Shown here: positions 14,032-22,773 of the stretch, in pieces
How the letters are laid out: the number at the start of each line of letters is the position of its first letter
How positions within the stretch are numbered: the first letter of the stretch is position 1
Assembly: GCA_030426125.1 (NCBI GenBank)
Contig: JAUHZB010000007.1
Coordinates: 1 to 45,687, forward strand
DNA: 45,687 bases
Source: a bacterium
GTDB taxonomy: Bacteria > Patescibacteriota > Saccharimonadia > Saccharimonadales > AWTP1-31
Reading direction: 5' to 3'
Notes under the pieces: model-generated
Told to the model about the DNA's origin: nothing
Seen by the model: the letters and a program-made list of their open reading frames with translations, nothing else
The model's database searches: none
Program-made: the position numbers and the translations under genes

Positions 14032-14541
14032 ATCGCCAAGACTACCCGTCTGAATAATATGATTCGGGCAAACGAATTACGGGTCATAGACCAGGAAGGA
14101 ACCCAATTAGGGGTACTATCCCGCTCTGAAGCACTTCAATTAGCTGAAGAACAAGGTTTAGATCTAGTGGAAATTTCGCCAGATGCGAAACCTCCAGTTG
14201 CTAAAATCATAGATTGGGGCAAATTCAACTACCAGAAGACTAAACAACTGCAGAAGAACAAGAAGAACGCTAAGTCCTTCGAAGTAAAACAGATGCGCTT
14301 TGGTCTAAAGATAGGTGATCATGACCTAGGCGTAAAGGTTAATAAAATAAAGAGTTTCTTAGAATCTGGGAACAAGGTTAAAATAACTATCTTCTTCAGA
14401 GGACGAGAAATGGCTCATAAAGACCTTGGCTTTCAACTAGCAGATAAGGTTTTAGCGGCCTTCGGTGATACAATAGCAGTTGATCAGAAGCCTCAACTGA
14501 GCGGCAAACAGTTAAATTTCGTAATTAGGAGCAATAAATAA
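14032..14541 (+). CDS. infC: translation initiation factor IF-3 (probable AUC start; listed ORF starts at 14059)
   Basis: IF-3 homology (IRANELRVI, DLVEISPDAKPPVAKIIDWGKFNYQK, FRGREMAH). In-frame extension adds IAKTTRLNN, matching the usual R-x-N-x-x-I-R-A IF-3 N-terminus; AAGGAG SD 7 nt before ATC. Confidence 0.85.
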   Translation: MAKTTRLNNMIRANELRVIDQEGTQLGVLSRSEALQLAEEQGLDLVEISPDAKPPVAKIIDWGKFNYQKTKQLQKNKKNAKSFEVKQMRFGLKIGDHDLGVKVNKIKSFLESGNKVKITIFFRGREMAHKDLGFQLADKVLAAFGDTIAVDQKPQLSGKQLNFVIRSNK

Positions 14542-14738
14542 TGCCAAAGCTAAAAACACACAGCGGTACAAAAGACCGCGTCAGAGTAACAAAGAACGGT
14601 AAAGTTCTACGTCGTCATTCTATGAGCAATCACTTCCTTCAAAAGAAGAGTGCTTCTAGAAAACGCAAACTAGCCGGTCTAGAACAGGTTCATGGTAAAC
14701 CCAAGAAGAACCTCAAATCAATGTTAGGAGTAAAATAA
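14541..14738 (+). CDS. rpmI: 50S ribosomal protein bL35
   Basis: [44 protein letters not shown]. Confidence 0.93.
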   Translation: MPKLKTHSGTKDRVRVTKNGKVLRRHSMSNHFLQKKSASRKRKLAGLEQVHGKPKKNLKSMLGVK

Positions 14739-15082
14739 TGCGCGTTAAACGAGGAGTTACAACTCACGCCAAACACCAGAAAATCCGTAAAGCCACCAAG
14801 GGTATGACTCGGGGCAACCGATCTAGTATCAAACGCGGTAAACAAACCGTTACTAAAGCTCTACACTACGCCTACCGTGATCGACGAAATCGCAAACGAA
14901 CCTTCCGGGCTCTTTGGAATGCTCGAATAAATGCAGCCGCCAGATTAAACGGTACTACTTATAGTAAGTTTATTGCCAATTTGAAATCTTCAAAGATTGA
15001 ACTTGATCGTAAAGTATTAAGCGAAATCGCTGTAAACGAGCCTGAAGCTTTCACAGCTATTGTAAAAGCCAGCTCTAAATAA
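14738..15082 (+). CDS. rplT: 50S ribosomal protein bL20
   Basis: [23 protein letters not shown]...[29 protein letters not shown]. Confidence 0.95.
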   Translation: MRVKRGVTTHAKHQKIRKATKGMTRGNRSSIKRGKQTVTKALHYAYRDRRNRKRTFRALWNARINAAARLNGTTYSKFIANLKSSKIELDRKVLSEIAVNEPEAFTAIVKASSK

Positions 15083-15090
15083 TAGTCATA

Positions 15091-15432
15091 AGGTTGCTAG
15101 GCTATCTGTAAGCCGGGTTCTGTAGTCAGTAGTGACTGCCGACCATCTATCTAGTCGTTGAATTGCTCCAACGATCAAGCGGTTAATCGATGCACTAAGC
15201 CGGATACTCTAAATGCACATCTCCTTGCAACGGACAGGGTTTACCCTTCTATTATCGTCACCGATAAAGAATGCGAGCTCTTACCTCGCTCTTTTCACCC
15301 TTACCTGCAAAAACAGGCGGTATAGTCTCTGTGGCACTTTCCCTAAAGTTACCTTTGGTTGTCGTTAACAACTGTCCTTCCGTATGTTGCCCGGACTTTC
15401 CTCCCTCTCGTAATCGAGACGGTAGTCGGCCA
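15091..15432 (-). ncRNA. rnpB: RNase P RNA (class A type)
   Basis: Minus strand GAGGGAGGAAAGTCCGGGCAAC near the 5' end and ACAGAACCCGGCTTACAG near the 3' end; P1-like pairing GGTTATTGGC/GCCTAGCAACC. Confidence 0.93.
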
Positions 15433-15450
15433 ATAACCTAACGTTTAGTA

Positions 15451-16242
15451 TTATACCACTTTTTTACTGTTTATGGTATCTAGTACTTGATTTACTAAAG
15501 AATCTGCCTTCTTATTCTTTTCCCTGGGGACATGGGTGAATGTAATCTTATCGAATTGCTTAGAACTCTCTTGCGCAGCCCGATACAACGGAATTAAATC
15601 GTGATTTTTAACTTTAAATTTTCCCTTCATCTGGTTAATAACTAATAAGCTATCCATATAGACATCTATTTTAGTTACGCCTCTAGCCAAAGCTGTTTCT
15701 AGCCCCATCTTCAACGATTGGTATTCAGCCTGGTTATTAGTTGTAACCCCTAAATAACCGCCATCCTCAACTATTATCTTGTCGGCAGCGTCATAGATTA
15801 CATATCCGTAGGCTGAAGGTCCAGGATTGCCCCTAGAACCACCGTCACCGAACAGCTTTGCTTCGACCACTTTAAGGTTCTGCTTAACGTCTTCTATAGG
15901 GCCCAAGAAGTCAAAACGAATCAGCTTCATTGGTGTCTGATCATCAACCTGTGGACCATAGTAACCTCTAAAAGTCTTTAGTAGCTCTTCAGTTGAAATA
16001 AATCTTTCACTTCCAACCATATCTTCTTGGGTGATTTTTCCAATCTGCTTTTCTAGGATACTAGTAATTACTGCTTTTCCGATCACCACATAAGAATCGG
16101 GTTCATTAGGTTTAACCTTATCAATCAAATGGATGACATCGTTTACATGCAGGTCCTTATCGTCATTGATCCGCCAAGTTGAGGTAGCTTCTCCGCTAAG
16201 GATTGTTTTTGCGAAATCATGACTGACTTTTAAGCTTTTCAT
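15451..16242 (-). CDS. ASCH-like domain fused to ribonuclease HI
   Basis: C-terminal RNase HI (LFGDGGSRGNPGPSAYGYVI, NNQAEYQSL, YMDSLLVINQM, REKNKKADSLVNQ); N-terminal about 110 aa resemble ASCH. Confidence 0.8.
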   Translation of the reverse strand: MKSLKVSHDFAKTILSGEATSTWRINDDKDLHVNDVIHLIDKVKPNEPDSYVVIGKAVITSILEKQIGKITQEDMVGSERFISTEELLKTFRGYYGPQVDDQTPMKLIRFDFLGPIEDVKQNLKVVEAKLFGDGGSRGNPGPSAYGYVIYDAADKIIVEDGGYLGVTTNNQAEYQSLKMGLETALARGVTKIDVYMDSLLVINQMKGKFKVKNHDLIPLYRAAQESSKQFDKITFTHVPREKNKKADSLVNQVLDTINSKKVV

Positions 16243-16284
16243 TGGTGTTATTGTCTCATATTAGATTATTAATACTAAATTCAT

Positions 16285-16360
16285 TGGTCAGGGTGAGAGG
16301 ACTTGAACCTCCGCTCTCTGGACCCCCAGCCCAGCGCTTTACCGACTAAGCTACACCCTG
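16285..16360 (-). tRNA. tRNA-Pro(GGG)
   Basis: Acceptor CAGGGTG/CACCCTG, anticodon arm CTGGG-CTGGGGG-TCCAG, T-arm GGAGGTTCAAGTCCTCT, encoded CCA. Confidence 0.95.
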
Positions 16361-16365
16361 TTACT

Positions 16366-16503
16366 AACAAAAATAGGCTGGTTACCAACATGACAACCTG
16401 GAATTAGTCCCAGGTGGGAATCTTCACGCTATGGCCACGGCTATAGCAAATATTAGAATCCCTTATGATAAGTATTCAGATTATCATATTGTTGGCTCCA
16501 GCC
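16366..16503 (-). ncRNA. candidate structured ncRNA, four-way-junction fold
   Basis: Closing stem GGCTGG..CCAAC/GTTGG..CCAGCC encloses three perfect or near-perfect hairpins; TATTTTTG tail on minus strand; promoter-like boxes upstream. Confidence 0.6.
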
Positions 16504-16509
16504 ACTTAC

Positions 16510-16539
16510 ATTGTAGCTAGAAACGGTCGTCCATAGCAA
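16510..16539 (-). promoter_or_regulatory. promoter-like boxes for the 16366-16503 RNA
   Basis: Minus strand TTGCTA (16539-16534), 18 nt, TACAAT (16515-16510), 6 nt before the start of the closing stem. Confidence 0.45.
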
Positions 16540-16578
16540 CCGAATATAATTAATAGTTATAAATGGCCAGGTTTATCT

Positions 16579-17235
16579 CTATCCTAGAATAAATTTATAA
16601 AGGAAATCTATACTATTAACTACTACCGGACCAGCAAGAGGATACAGGAAGAACATAAACAGCACAATCGACATTAAACCGCCGGATTCAATCATATACA
16701 TTAACCTTTGAAGTGGTTCCGGAGCTACAGCGTAAAGCAACCTAGATCCATCTAGTGGCGGGAATGGAATCATGTTGAATACAAAGAAACTTAAATTTAT
16801 CAAAATAAAGATGCTAAAGACGTTAAACACATCTGTTCCAATTGCGATGCCGAATATTCTGACAATCAGTCCAGCGATAACCGCAAGACTGAGATTGGTC
16901 AACGGTCCGGCTACTCCAATCAGCGCCGATCCAAACTCCTCATAGCGGACGTTGCCTGGATTGAATGGAACTGGCTTGGCGATAAAAAACGGATGTAAGC
17001 CTAGTAGAATGAGACCCATGGGTAGCAACAAAGTGGTGAATACATCAATGTGTTTGAACGGATTCAAAGATAGCCTGCCCAAGTCTTTAGCGGTTGGATC
17101 CCCCAACCAATGGGCAGTAAAGGCGTGCATCGCCTCATGAATCCCCATGGAGAACAAAATTGAACCGAAGACAATAACTAGATCTATTGCTGTAAGGCTA
17201 GAAAACATACCACTTAAGTATAGCAAACTCAGCAA
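16579..17235 (-). CDS. site-2 protease family (M50) membrane metalloprotease
   Basis: HEAMHAFTAHWLGD (HExxH), NMIPFPPLDGSR motif, multiple TM. Confidence 0.88.
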   Translation of the reverse strand: MLSLLYLSGMFSSLTAIDLVIVFGSILFSMGIHEAMHAFTAHWLGDPTAKDLGRLSLNPFKHIDVFTTLLLPMGLILLGLHPFFIAKPVPFNPGNVRYEEFGSALIGVAGPLTNLSLAVIAGLIVRIFGIAIGTDVFNVFSIFILINLSFFVFNMIPFPPLDGSRLLYAVAPEPLQRLMYMIESGGLMSIVLFMFFLYPLAGPVVVNSIDFLYKFILG

Positions 17236-17318
17236 CTACCTAACTTCATCTAGCCGACCCCTTGACTTAGACGCAGTTTACAGATAAAATAACAGCTTGA
17301 ATCTATAAGGAATTAATC

Positions 17319-17513
17319 ATGCAAAAATGTCAGCTAACGGGAAAAGGCAAGCAATACGGAAGTAACGTAAGCTTCTCTCAAAGACACACTAAGAAAGTTT
17401 GGAAACCAAATCTACAAAAAAAGACTATTGTTGTAGATGGTCAAAAGCTAACTCTAAAAATTAGCACTCAAGCTATCCGAACCCTCAAGAAAAAAGGCCT
17501 AATAACTAACTAA
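17319..17513 (+). CDS. rpmB: 50S ribosomal protein bL28
   Basis: MQKCQLTGKGKQYGSNVSFSQRHTKKVWKPNLQKKTI. Confidence 0.9.
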   Translation: MQKCQLTGKGKQYGSNVSFSQRHTKKVWKPNLQKKTIVVDGQKLTLKISTQAIRTLKKKGLITN

Positions 17514-17533
17514 ACTACAAGCGGCTCAGCTGA

Positions 17534-18163
17534 CTATTGTCTCTCTAAGACAATATAGCTTGGCTTTTCGGTGAATTGATCAGTATTCTTGATCTTTAAC
17601 TTAGCTAATTTCTCTTTTGGCTCAACTGCTAACTCTTTCAGTACGCTATCTAGATCAGTTACTGGTACCGGGTATTTGACTGCTTTATCTGCGTAATTTG
17701 TTGGAATAACCACTTTAGGATCAATATCTTTTATTAATTTCTGAGCTCCTTTACTATCCAGCGTAAAACCATTGCCACCAACTGGGACAACTAATATGTC
17801 CATCATTCCAATTTGCTCTAGCTGTTTTTCGTCTAATTCTGGGTAAATATGGCCAACCACAACAACTCTAATGTCTCCGACTACAATCTTATAGATAACA
17901 GCTTTGTTGGTACCCTTTTCATCAATATGTAGCTGGGCAGGTATACCAATAATTGAAATATTGGATAGTTCATACTCACCAGGTCGATTAATCGCAAAAT
18001 GCGCTTTATCTTCCAATTCATCAGCGCTATTAGTATGCAGCGTAATATCGTTTGGCTTAACTATTGATTTCAGTCCCAACTGCTCTAAATTATCATCAAT
18101 GACAATACTAGCCTCTTTTGTCGTCAGTTTAATACAGTTACCACCGAAATATTGTAATTCCAT
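17534..18163 (-). CDS. metallo-beta-lactamase-fold protein (motif-degenerate)
   Basis: MELQYFGGNCIKLTTKEASIVIDDN start typical of the family; GHIYPELDEKQLEQIG; canonical HxHxDH not seen. Confidence 0.6.
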   Translation of the reverse strand: MELQYFGGNCIKLTTKEASIVIDDNLEQLGLKSIVKPNDITLHTNSADELEDKAHFAINRPGEYELSNISIIGIPAQLHIDEKGTNKAVIYKIVVGDIRVVVVGHIYPELDEKQLEQIGMMDILVVPVGGNGFTLDSKGAQKLIKDIDPKVVIPTNYADKAVKYPVPVTDLDSVLKELAVEPKEKLAKLKIKNTDQFTEKPSYIVLERQ

Positions 18164-18167
18164 CTAT

Positions 18168-18782
18168 TTACTTCCCCTTCTTTGAATTCATTATATTTTG
18201 TTTATCTACTAATATCTGTACCTTGGAATTAAACACATTATTAATAAACCGATCATTTATTTGGTTGCGGTAGTTAAATTCTTTCATGGTCATTACTGTA
18301 TAGCGCAACTCTTTATTTTCATTTTTCTCAAGCTCGGCAACATATTTTTCAAGCTGGACGTTATTAATATCGCCGACAACCAAGAAATCTACTCCACTAT
18401 GCTCATCTCTAGTAAATTGTCCCGTAAACAACGCTAATTGAACATTTCCAAGCATCTTTAGTGGGTTATCTGCTTTTTTGGAAATTCCAGCTTTTTTAGT
18501 CTTAGGTGACATTACCGCTCCAGAATTAAATATCTCGGACAGTGGCTTGTAATAGGTGTACTCTTGGTTAACTTCATAGTACAACTTGTTGTTATTGGTA
18601 TCTGAAGTATTGGAAGTAATAATACCGACGCTTAATAAATTTGCTAATTCCCTTCTAACCGAATTAATCTGTTCGTCTATCTTCCGAGTTATCTCACGAA
18701 CAAAGAAAGAACGATTTGGATTGCTGTAGAAAAGTTTTAGTAGTTTTACGCGTGTTTTGGAACCGAATAGTTGTTCGACCAT
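18168..18782 (-). CDS. winged-helix transcriptional regulator with NTase-like C-terminus
   Basis: MVEQLFGSKTRVKLLKLFYSNPNRSFFVREITRKI wHTH; VDFLVVGDI. Confidence 0.65.
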   Translation of the reverse strand: MVEQLFGSKTRVKLLKLFYSNPNRSFFVREITRKIDEQINSVRRELANLLSVGIITSNTSDTNNNKLYYEVNQEYTYYKPLSEIFNSGAVMSPKTKKAGISKKADNPLKMLGNVQLALFTGQFTRDEHSGVDFLVVGDINNVQLEKYVAELEKNENKELRYTVMTMKEFNYRNQINDRFINNVFNSKVQILVDKQNIMNSKKGK

Positions 18783-18868
18783 TGTATTACCTCTGTTTTG
18801 TTAGTAGTCACCAAAAAATGAATTTCAGTATTTATTTACCCTAAACTACCCATATTGTAGCAGAGATG

Positions 18869-19741
18869 TTACTCATTACGAATGAAGTTGTTCACTAATT
18901 CTGTTGTAGAAGAGACATATTGACTAGGGTTTTTTAGCCAATGAATACTTTTATTTCTTTTAAACCAAGTGGCTTGCTTTTTAGCTAATTTTTTGTCGGC
19001 TAAAACGTTCTTTTGAGTTGCTTCAGCAATATTCATACTACTCTCTAGATAGCCTCGAAAGCTTAGGTAGGCTGGCGCCTGAAGCGCGTATGGCTCCCAG
19101 CCAAACTCATCAACCAAGCCTTTTAGCTCAGCTATCAGCCCAGCCTCCAAACTTGCTTCTACGCGCTGCTTAATGTTCTTTAGAAGCCTTTCCTTTCCTG
19201 GGTCTAGGCCAATGATCAGACAATTGTCCCTTAGCCTCTTATTATTTGGTGGATTCTGGCCAGACTGCAGCACCCCAATTAAGTGGCGTCTATTTTTACG
19301 GTTCTCTGGTAACTCTAGTCCCTGGTCAGCAACAGCCTGCTGTAGTTGCTCAATAGATAAACTAGGGTCAACTTTTTGCTTCTTCTCTCTGAACTGATAG
19401 TCATATATAACCGAATCTATATACAAACCACTTCCACCAACCATTAATGCTAACTTGGAGCGACTAGCTATATCTTCTATTGCTTCTATGGCTAGTCGTT
19501 TAAAATCTGATACATTAAACGGCTGATCAGGCTCTACTATGTCTAGCAGATGATGTCTGACTAGCTCCTGATCTTGCTTACTAGGCTTAGCTGTTCCGAT
19601 GTCCATGCGCCTATACACCGTTCGAGAGTCAGCACAGATAATTTCAGCATCGAATTTTTTGGCAATCTCCATAGCTAAGCTAGACTTACCGCTGGCCGTC
19701 TGCCCTAGAATTACGACTAAAGGAGGTGTTATCTGGTCCAT
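18869..19741 (-). CDS. miaA: tRNA dimethylallyltransferase
   Basis: ILGQTASGKSSLAMEIAKKFDAEIICADSRTVYRRMDIGTAKPS. Confidence 0.95.
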   Translation of the reverse strand: MDQITPPLVVILGQTASGKSSLAMEIAKKFDAEIICADSRTVYRRMDIGTAKPSKQDQELVRHHLLDIVEPDQPFNVSDFKRLAIEAIEDIASRSKLALMVGGSGLYIDSVIYDYQFREKKQKVDPSLSIEQLQQAVADQGLELPENRKNRRHLIGVLQSGQNPPNNKRLRDNCLIIGLDPGKERLLKNIKQRVEASLEAGLIAELKGLVDEFGWEPYALQAPAYLSFRGYLESSMNIAEATQKNVLADKKLAKKQATWFKRNKSIHWLKNPSQYVSSTTELVNNFIRNE

Positions 19742-20040
19742 AGATACCTATCTATATTAACCGTGTAATCATCACCCACTTGAAATCCTTCCGTCTCCAG
19801 AGCTTTCTGATGACCATCTAAGCCACCAGGATAACCCCTGGCAAGCCCACCATCTTTTCTAACCACTCTTTGCCATGGCAGGTTGTCCGGACCAGTGTGA
19901 GCTATCTGACCTACCTCCCAGGCTGCCCAAGGGGCCCCAGCCATAGCAGCTACTGCTCCATAAGTAGTCAGCTTATCCTGCGGTATTTGAGCCACTACCT
20001 CATAAACCTTATCTTTAAAGTTAGAATCAACTCTTGGCAC
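19729..20040 (-). CDS. alkyltransferase-like (ATL) protein, MGMT family
   Basis: VYEVVAQIPQDKLTTYGAVAAMAG...VGQIAHTGPDNLPWQRVVRKDGG; PWQR in place of PCHR. Confidence 0.85.
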   Translation of the reverse strand: MPRVDSNFKDKVYEVVAQIPQDKLTTYGAVAAMAGAPWAAWEVGQIAHTGPDNLPWQRVVRKDGGLARGYPGGLDGHQKALETEGFQVGDDYTVNIDRYLWTR

Positions 20041-20049
20041 TTATCCTAC

Positions 20050-21888
20050 CTACTTTAAAGTTTTTACGAAATCGGAAAGCTCTTCAATCTTGATCTTCTG
20101 CTCATCATCACCAGTCCGTACGCTGACCTGACCACTAGCTTGATCTTTAGGCCCAACAATCAACAGTAGTGGTATCTTGAGTGCTACAGCGTCCTTAATC
20201 TTCTTACCTAGTGACTGGTTGCGTTCATCGGTGGTAAAGCGCAGTTCGTTGTGCCTTAAGGGTTTTTCTAAGACCACCCCAGACAATACTTCTTGTATTT
20301 GTTCCACGTAAGGCTTTACAGAGTCATTAATAGTCAAAATTCGGGCCTGTTCAGGTGCTAACCAGAACGGTAACCAGCCAGCAGTTTTTTCTAAGTAAAA
20401 GCCCATAAAACGCTCTAAGGAACCAAGTATGGCCCGGTGAATAATTAGCGGTTGCTGTTCTTTATTCTCGGAGTCTACGTATTTTAGTCCCATTCTGGCT
20501 GGAATCAGTAGATCGATCTGTGATGTAGCGATAGAATCTTCTTTTCCAAGCACATTTCTTGTTTGAATATCTACTTTCGGGCCATAAAAAGCGGCTTCAC
20601 CTTCGGCTTCTACAAAATCTGCGCCAAAGTCTTCCAGTGCACTACGAATGATATTACCAGCCTCTTGCCATGCCTGCTTGTCACCTTCAAACTTATCCTT
20701 GGCAAAATCTGGCAACGATAGTCTATACCAATAGTCTTCGATACCAAATACATCATAGACCTGCTTAAACATTTCAAGCACCTTTATAAACTCAGTCTTC
20801 AGTTGCTCAGCAGTTACATAAATATGGGCATCATTCTGAGTTATTGGCCCTCTAACCCTGATAAGCCCAGTAAGAGTACCGGAAAGCTCATGTCGATACA
20901 GTCCACTTTGCTCTGCTAACTTAAGTGGAAGATCGTTATAGCTAATAACTAACTTCTCGTAAAGCTTATGATGATGCGGACAATTCATTGGTGATACGTA
21001 GAATTTCTGGTCTTCAGAGTCAATGATGGTGAACATATCTTCAGCGTAGAACTGAGCGTGACCAGATTTTTGGTACAGTTTCTCATGAGCAATTACAGGT
21101 GTATCAACATAGGAGTACCCTTCAGCTTCTTCGATCTGTCGCATATAGCGACCTAGGAGCGTTTTAACAGTTGAACCTCTCGGTAATAGTAGCGGGAGCC
21201 CCTTACCGACGTCTTCGTTTATGGTAAATACTTTTAGCTGTTCACCTAGCAAGCGGTGATCGCGTGCTTTAGCCTCCTCTAACATCTTTAGATAGTCATC
21301 TAACTCCTGTTGGGTCTGGAAAGCAACACCGTACAGCCGCTGCATCTGAGGATTATCTTCTTTTCCGCGCCAATAAGCCCCGGCAATTTTTGTTAACTTA
21401 AAAACACCTACCTGAGAAGTGTTGTCTAAATGTGGGCCGCGACATAAATCGGTAAAAGGACCATTACTATAAAAAGAAACCTTTTCTATCTTACTTTGAC
21501 CTTCACCTTCAATGCCTAGCTCCTCACTAGCAATATCTTTAGCAGCAGTGGTACCAGCGCGCTTGAGATCATTTAATAACTCCAGCTTATACGGCTGGTT
21601 ATTCTCTTTCGCCCAGTTAATGGCCTGATCGATATCCATTTCAGACTTCTTGAACTCCTGCCCCTGTTTAATGATCGATTTCATCTCTTTCTCAATGACT
21701 TTAAAGTCGGCTTCAGAAAGAGTTACCTCACCTAGATCTAAGTCATAATAGAAACCATTTTCGATAACTGGACCGACACCAAACTTTACGTTTGGAAACT
21801 TCTTTTGCACTGCTGTAGCCATAATATGGGCTAGCGAATGTCGCATAGCGTGAAGTTTATCACTGTTTTGCTGATTTCTGGCCATCAT
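20050..21888 (-). CDS. thrS: threonyl-tRNA synthetase lacking an N-terminal TGS domain
   Basis: HSLAHIMATAVQKKFPNVKFGVGPVIENGFYYD editing domain; class II motifs; MNCPHHH. Confidence 0.96.
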   Translation of the reverse strand: MMARNQQNSDKLHAMRHSLAHIMATAVQKKFPNVKFGVGPVIENGFYYDLDLGEVTLSEADFKVIEKEMKSIIKQGQEFKKSEMDIDQAINWAKENNQPYKLELLNDLKRAGTTAAKDIASEELGIEGEGQSKIEKVSFYSNGPFTDLCRGPHLDNTSQVGVFKLTKIAGAYWRGKEDNPQMQRLYGVAFQTQQELDDYLKMLEEAKARDHRLLGEQLKVFTINEDVGKGLPLLLPRGSTVKTLLGRYMRQIEEAEGYSYVDTPVIAHEKLYQKSGHAQFYAEDMFTIIDSEDQKFYVSPMNCPHHHKLYEKLVISYNDLPLKLAEQSGLYRHELSGTLTGLIRVRGPITQNDAHIYVTAEQLKTEFIKVLEMFKQVYDVFGIEDYWYRLSLPDFAKDKFEGDKQAWQEAGNIIRSALEDFGADFVEAEGEAAFYGPKVDIQTRNVLGKEDSIATSQIDLLIPARMGLKYVDSENKEQQPLIIHRAILGSLERFMGFYLEKTAGWLPFWLAPEQARILTINDSVKPYVEQIQEVLSGVVLEKPLRHNELRFTTDERNQSLGKKIKDAVALKIPLLLIVGPKDQASGQVSVRTGDDEQKIKIEELSDFVKTLK

Positions 21889-21909
21889 TCACCTTTCTCT
21901 AAATTATAT

Positions 21910-22094
21910 AAAAAACACGCTTACCGCTGGTTGATTTAAGTATTCTCGTAACTATACTCAAAAACCGCCGTAGCGTGTCTTGGTCCTGTCTCCAGGAGGT
22001 TCCACCTAGACATTTACTCTTGTAAGCTGTTTTATACCCTTACCTTACCTTGTGCTGGGTTTGCTCATCGGTTGGTGAGTCCGAATCATTGCAC
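21910..22094 (-). promoter_or_regulatory. T-box riboswitch leader of thrS
   Basis: Stem I GTGC/GCAC; GTAAG/CTTAC stem; antiterminator GTCTAGG-[TGGAACC]-TCCT-ggagac-AGGA-CCAAGAC; terminator AAGACACGCT.../AGCGTGTTTTTT. Confidence 0.85.
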
Positions 22095-22098
22095 TGTC

Positions 22099-22125
22099 AG
22101 TATAGCACAGCTCCCCTGTTAGCAA
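22099..22125 (-). promoter_or_regulatory. thrS leader promoter
   Basis: Extended -10 TGCTATACT with -35-like TTGCTA upstream. Confidence 0.5.
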
Positions 22126-22403
22126 CTAATATTTTAGGTCCATAAAAGAAAAAAGATTGAATGATTTCGCATGACATTCAATCTTCTTTGGCTGGTTTTA
22201 AAAAACCTTCTCAAAACTTCACTTCATCAATCATAGCAGTGATAGCATTATAAGGCTAGTAAATTAGTATTGTTATAAATACACTACTATGTGTGTACAT
22301 CTCTTCACTATTTTATATCCTGTGTGATATATATTTTGGCCATGAGTATATCCTAAATTTTGCGACATAAAAAAAGACCTTTGATCTAAGGTCTTTGTTG
22401 CTA

Positions 22404-22480
22404 TGGTGGGCGATGCAGGATTTGAACCTGCCACCTCTTCAACGTCAATGAAGCGCTCTAGCCAAATGAGCTAATCACCC
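22404..22480 (-). tRNA. tRNA-Val(GAC)
   Basis: Acceptor GGGTGAT/ATCGCCC; anticodon arm CTTCA-TTGACGT-TGAAG; CCA encoded. Confidence 0.95.
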
Positions 22481-22630
22481 TTATCTGTTTTAGTGAGTTA
22501 ATAATACCCTATAAATGAGTGAAATTCAATGCTGGCTAAGTGCGCATCGATATGACTTAACACTTACCAGCTATTGATATTTCCGAGTTTTTGTGTTATC
22601 ATAAGCGTGTTAATTGAGGTAATTTTTGGT

Positions 22631-22744
22631 TTGAGTACCAACAAGCAAACGGCTTTAGCTGGTTTTCAGCTTTTCTATGAAGAGCTACCATCATCAAAGC
22701 TGATCCGAAGAGTACGACGTTCTAGACCTTCAAAAAAAGCTTAA
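22631..22744 (+). CDS. candidate 37-aa basic small protein (TTG start)
   Basis: MSTNKQTALAGFQLFYEELPSSKLIRRVRRSRPSKKA; GAGG upstream; followed by strong hairpins. Confidence 0.35.
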   Translation: MSTNKQTALAGFQLFYEELPSSKLIRRVRRSRPSKKA

Positions 22745-22773
22745 TTTTTTTGAAGAAGAACGATATTAACGGG

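Noticed and set aside
22052-22094. Thr-rich leader peptide attenuator for thrS (MIRTHQPMSKPSTR)
   Set aside because: Only two Thr codons in 14; T-box antiterminator/terminator pairing explains the leader much better.
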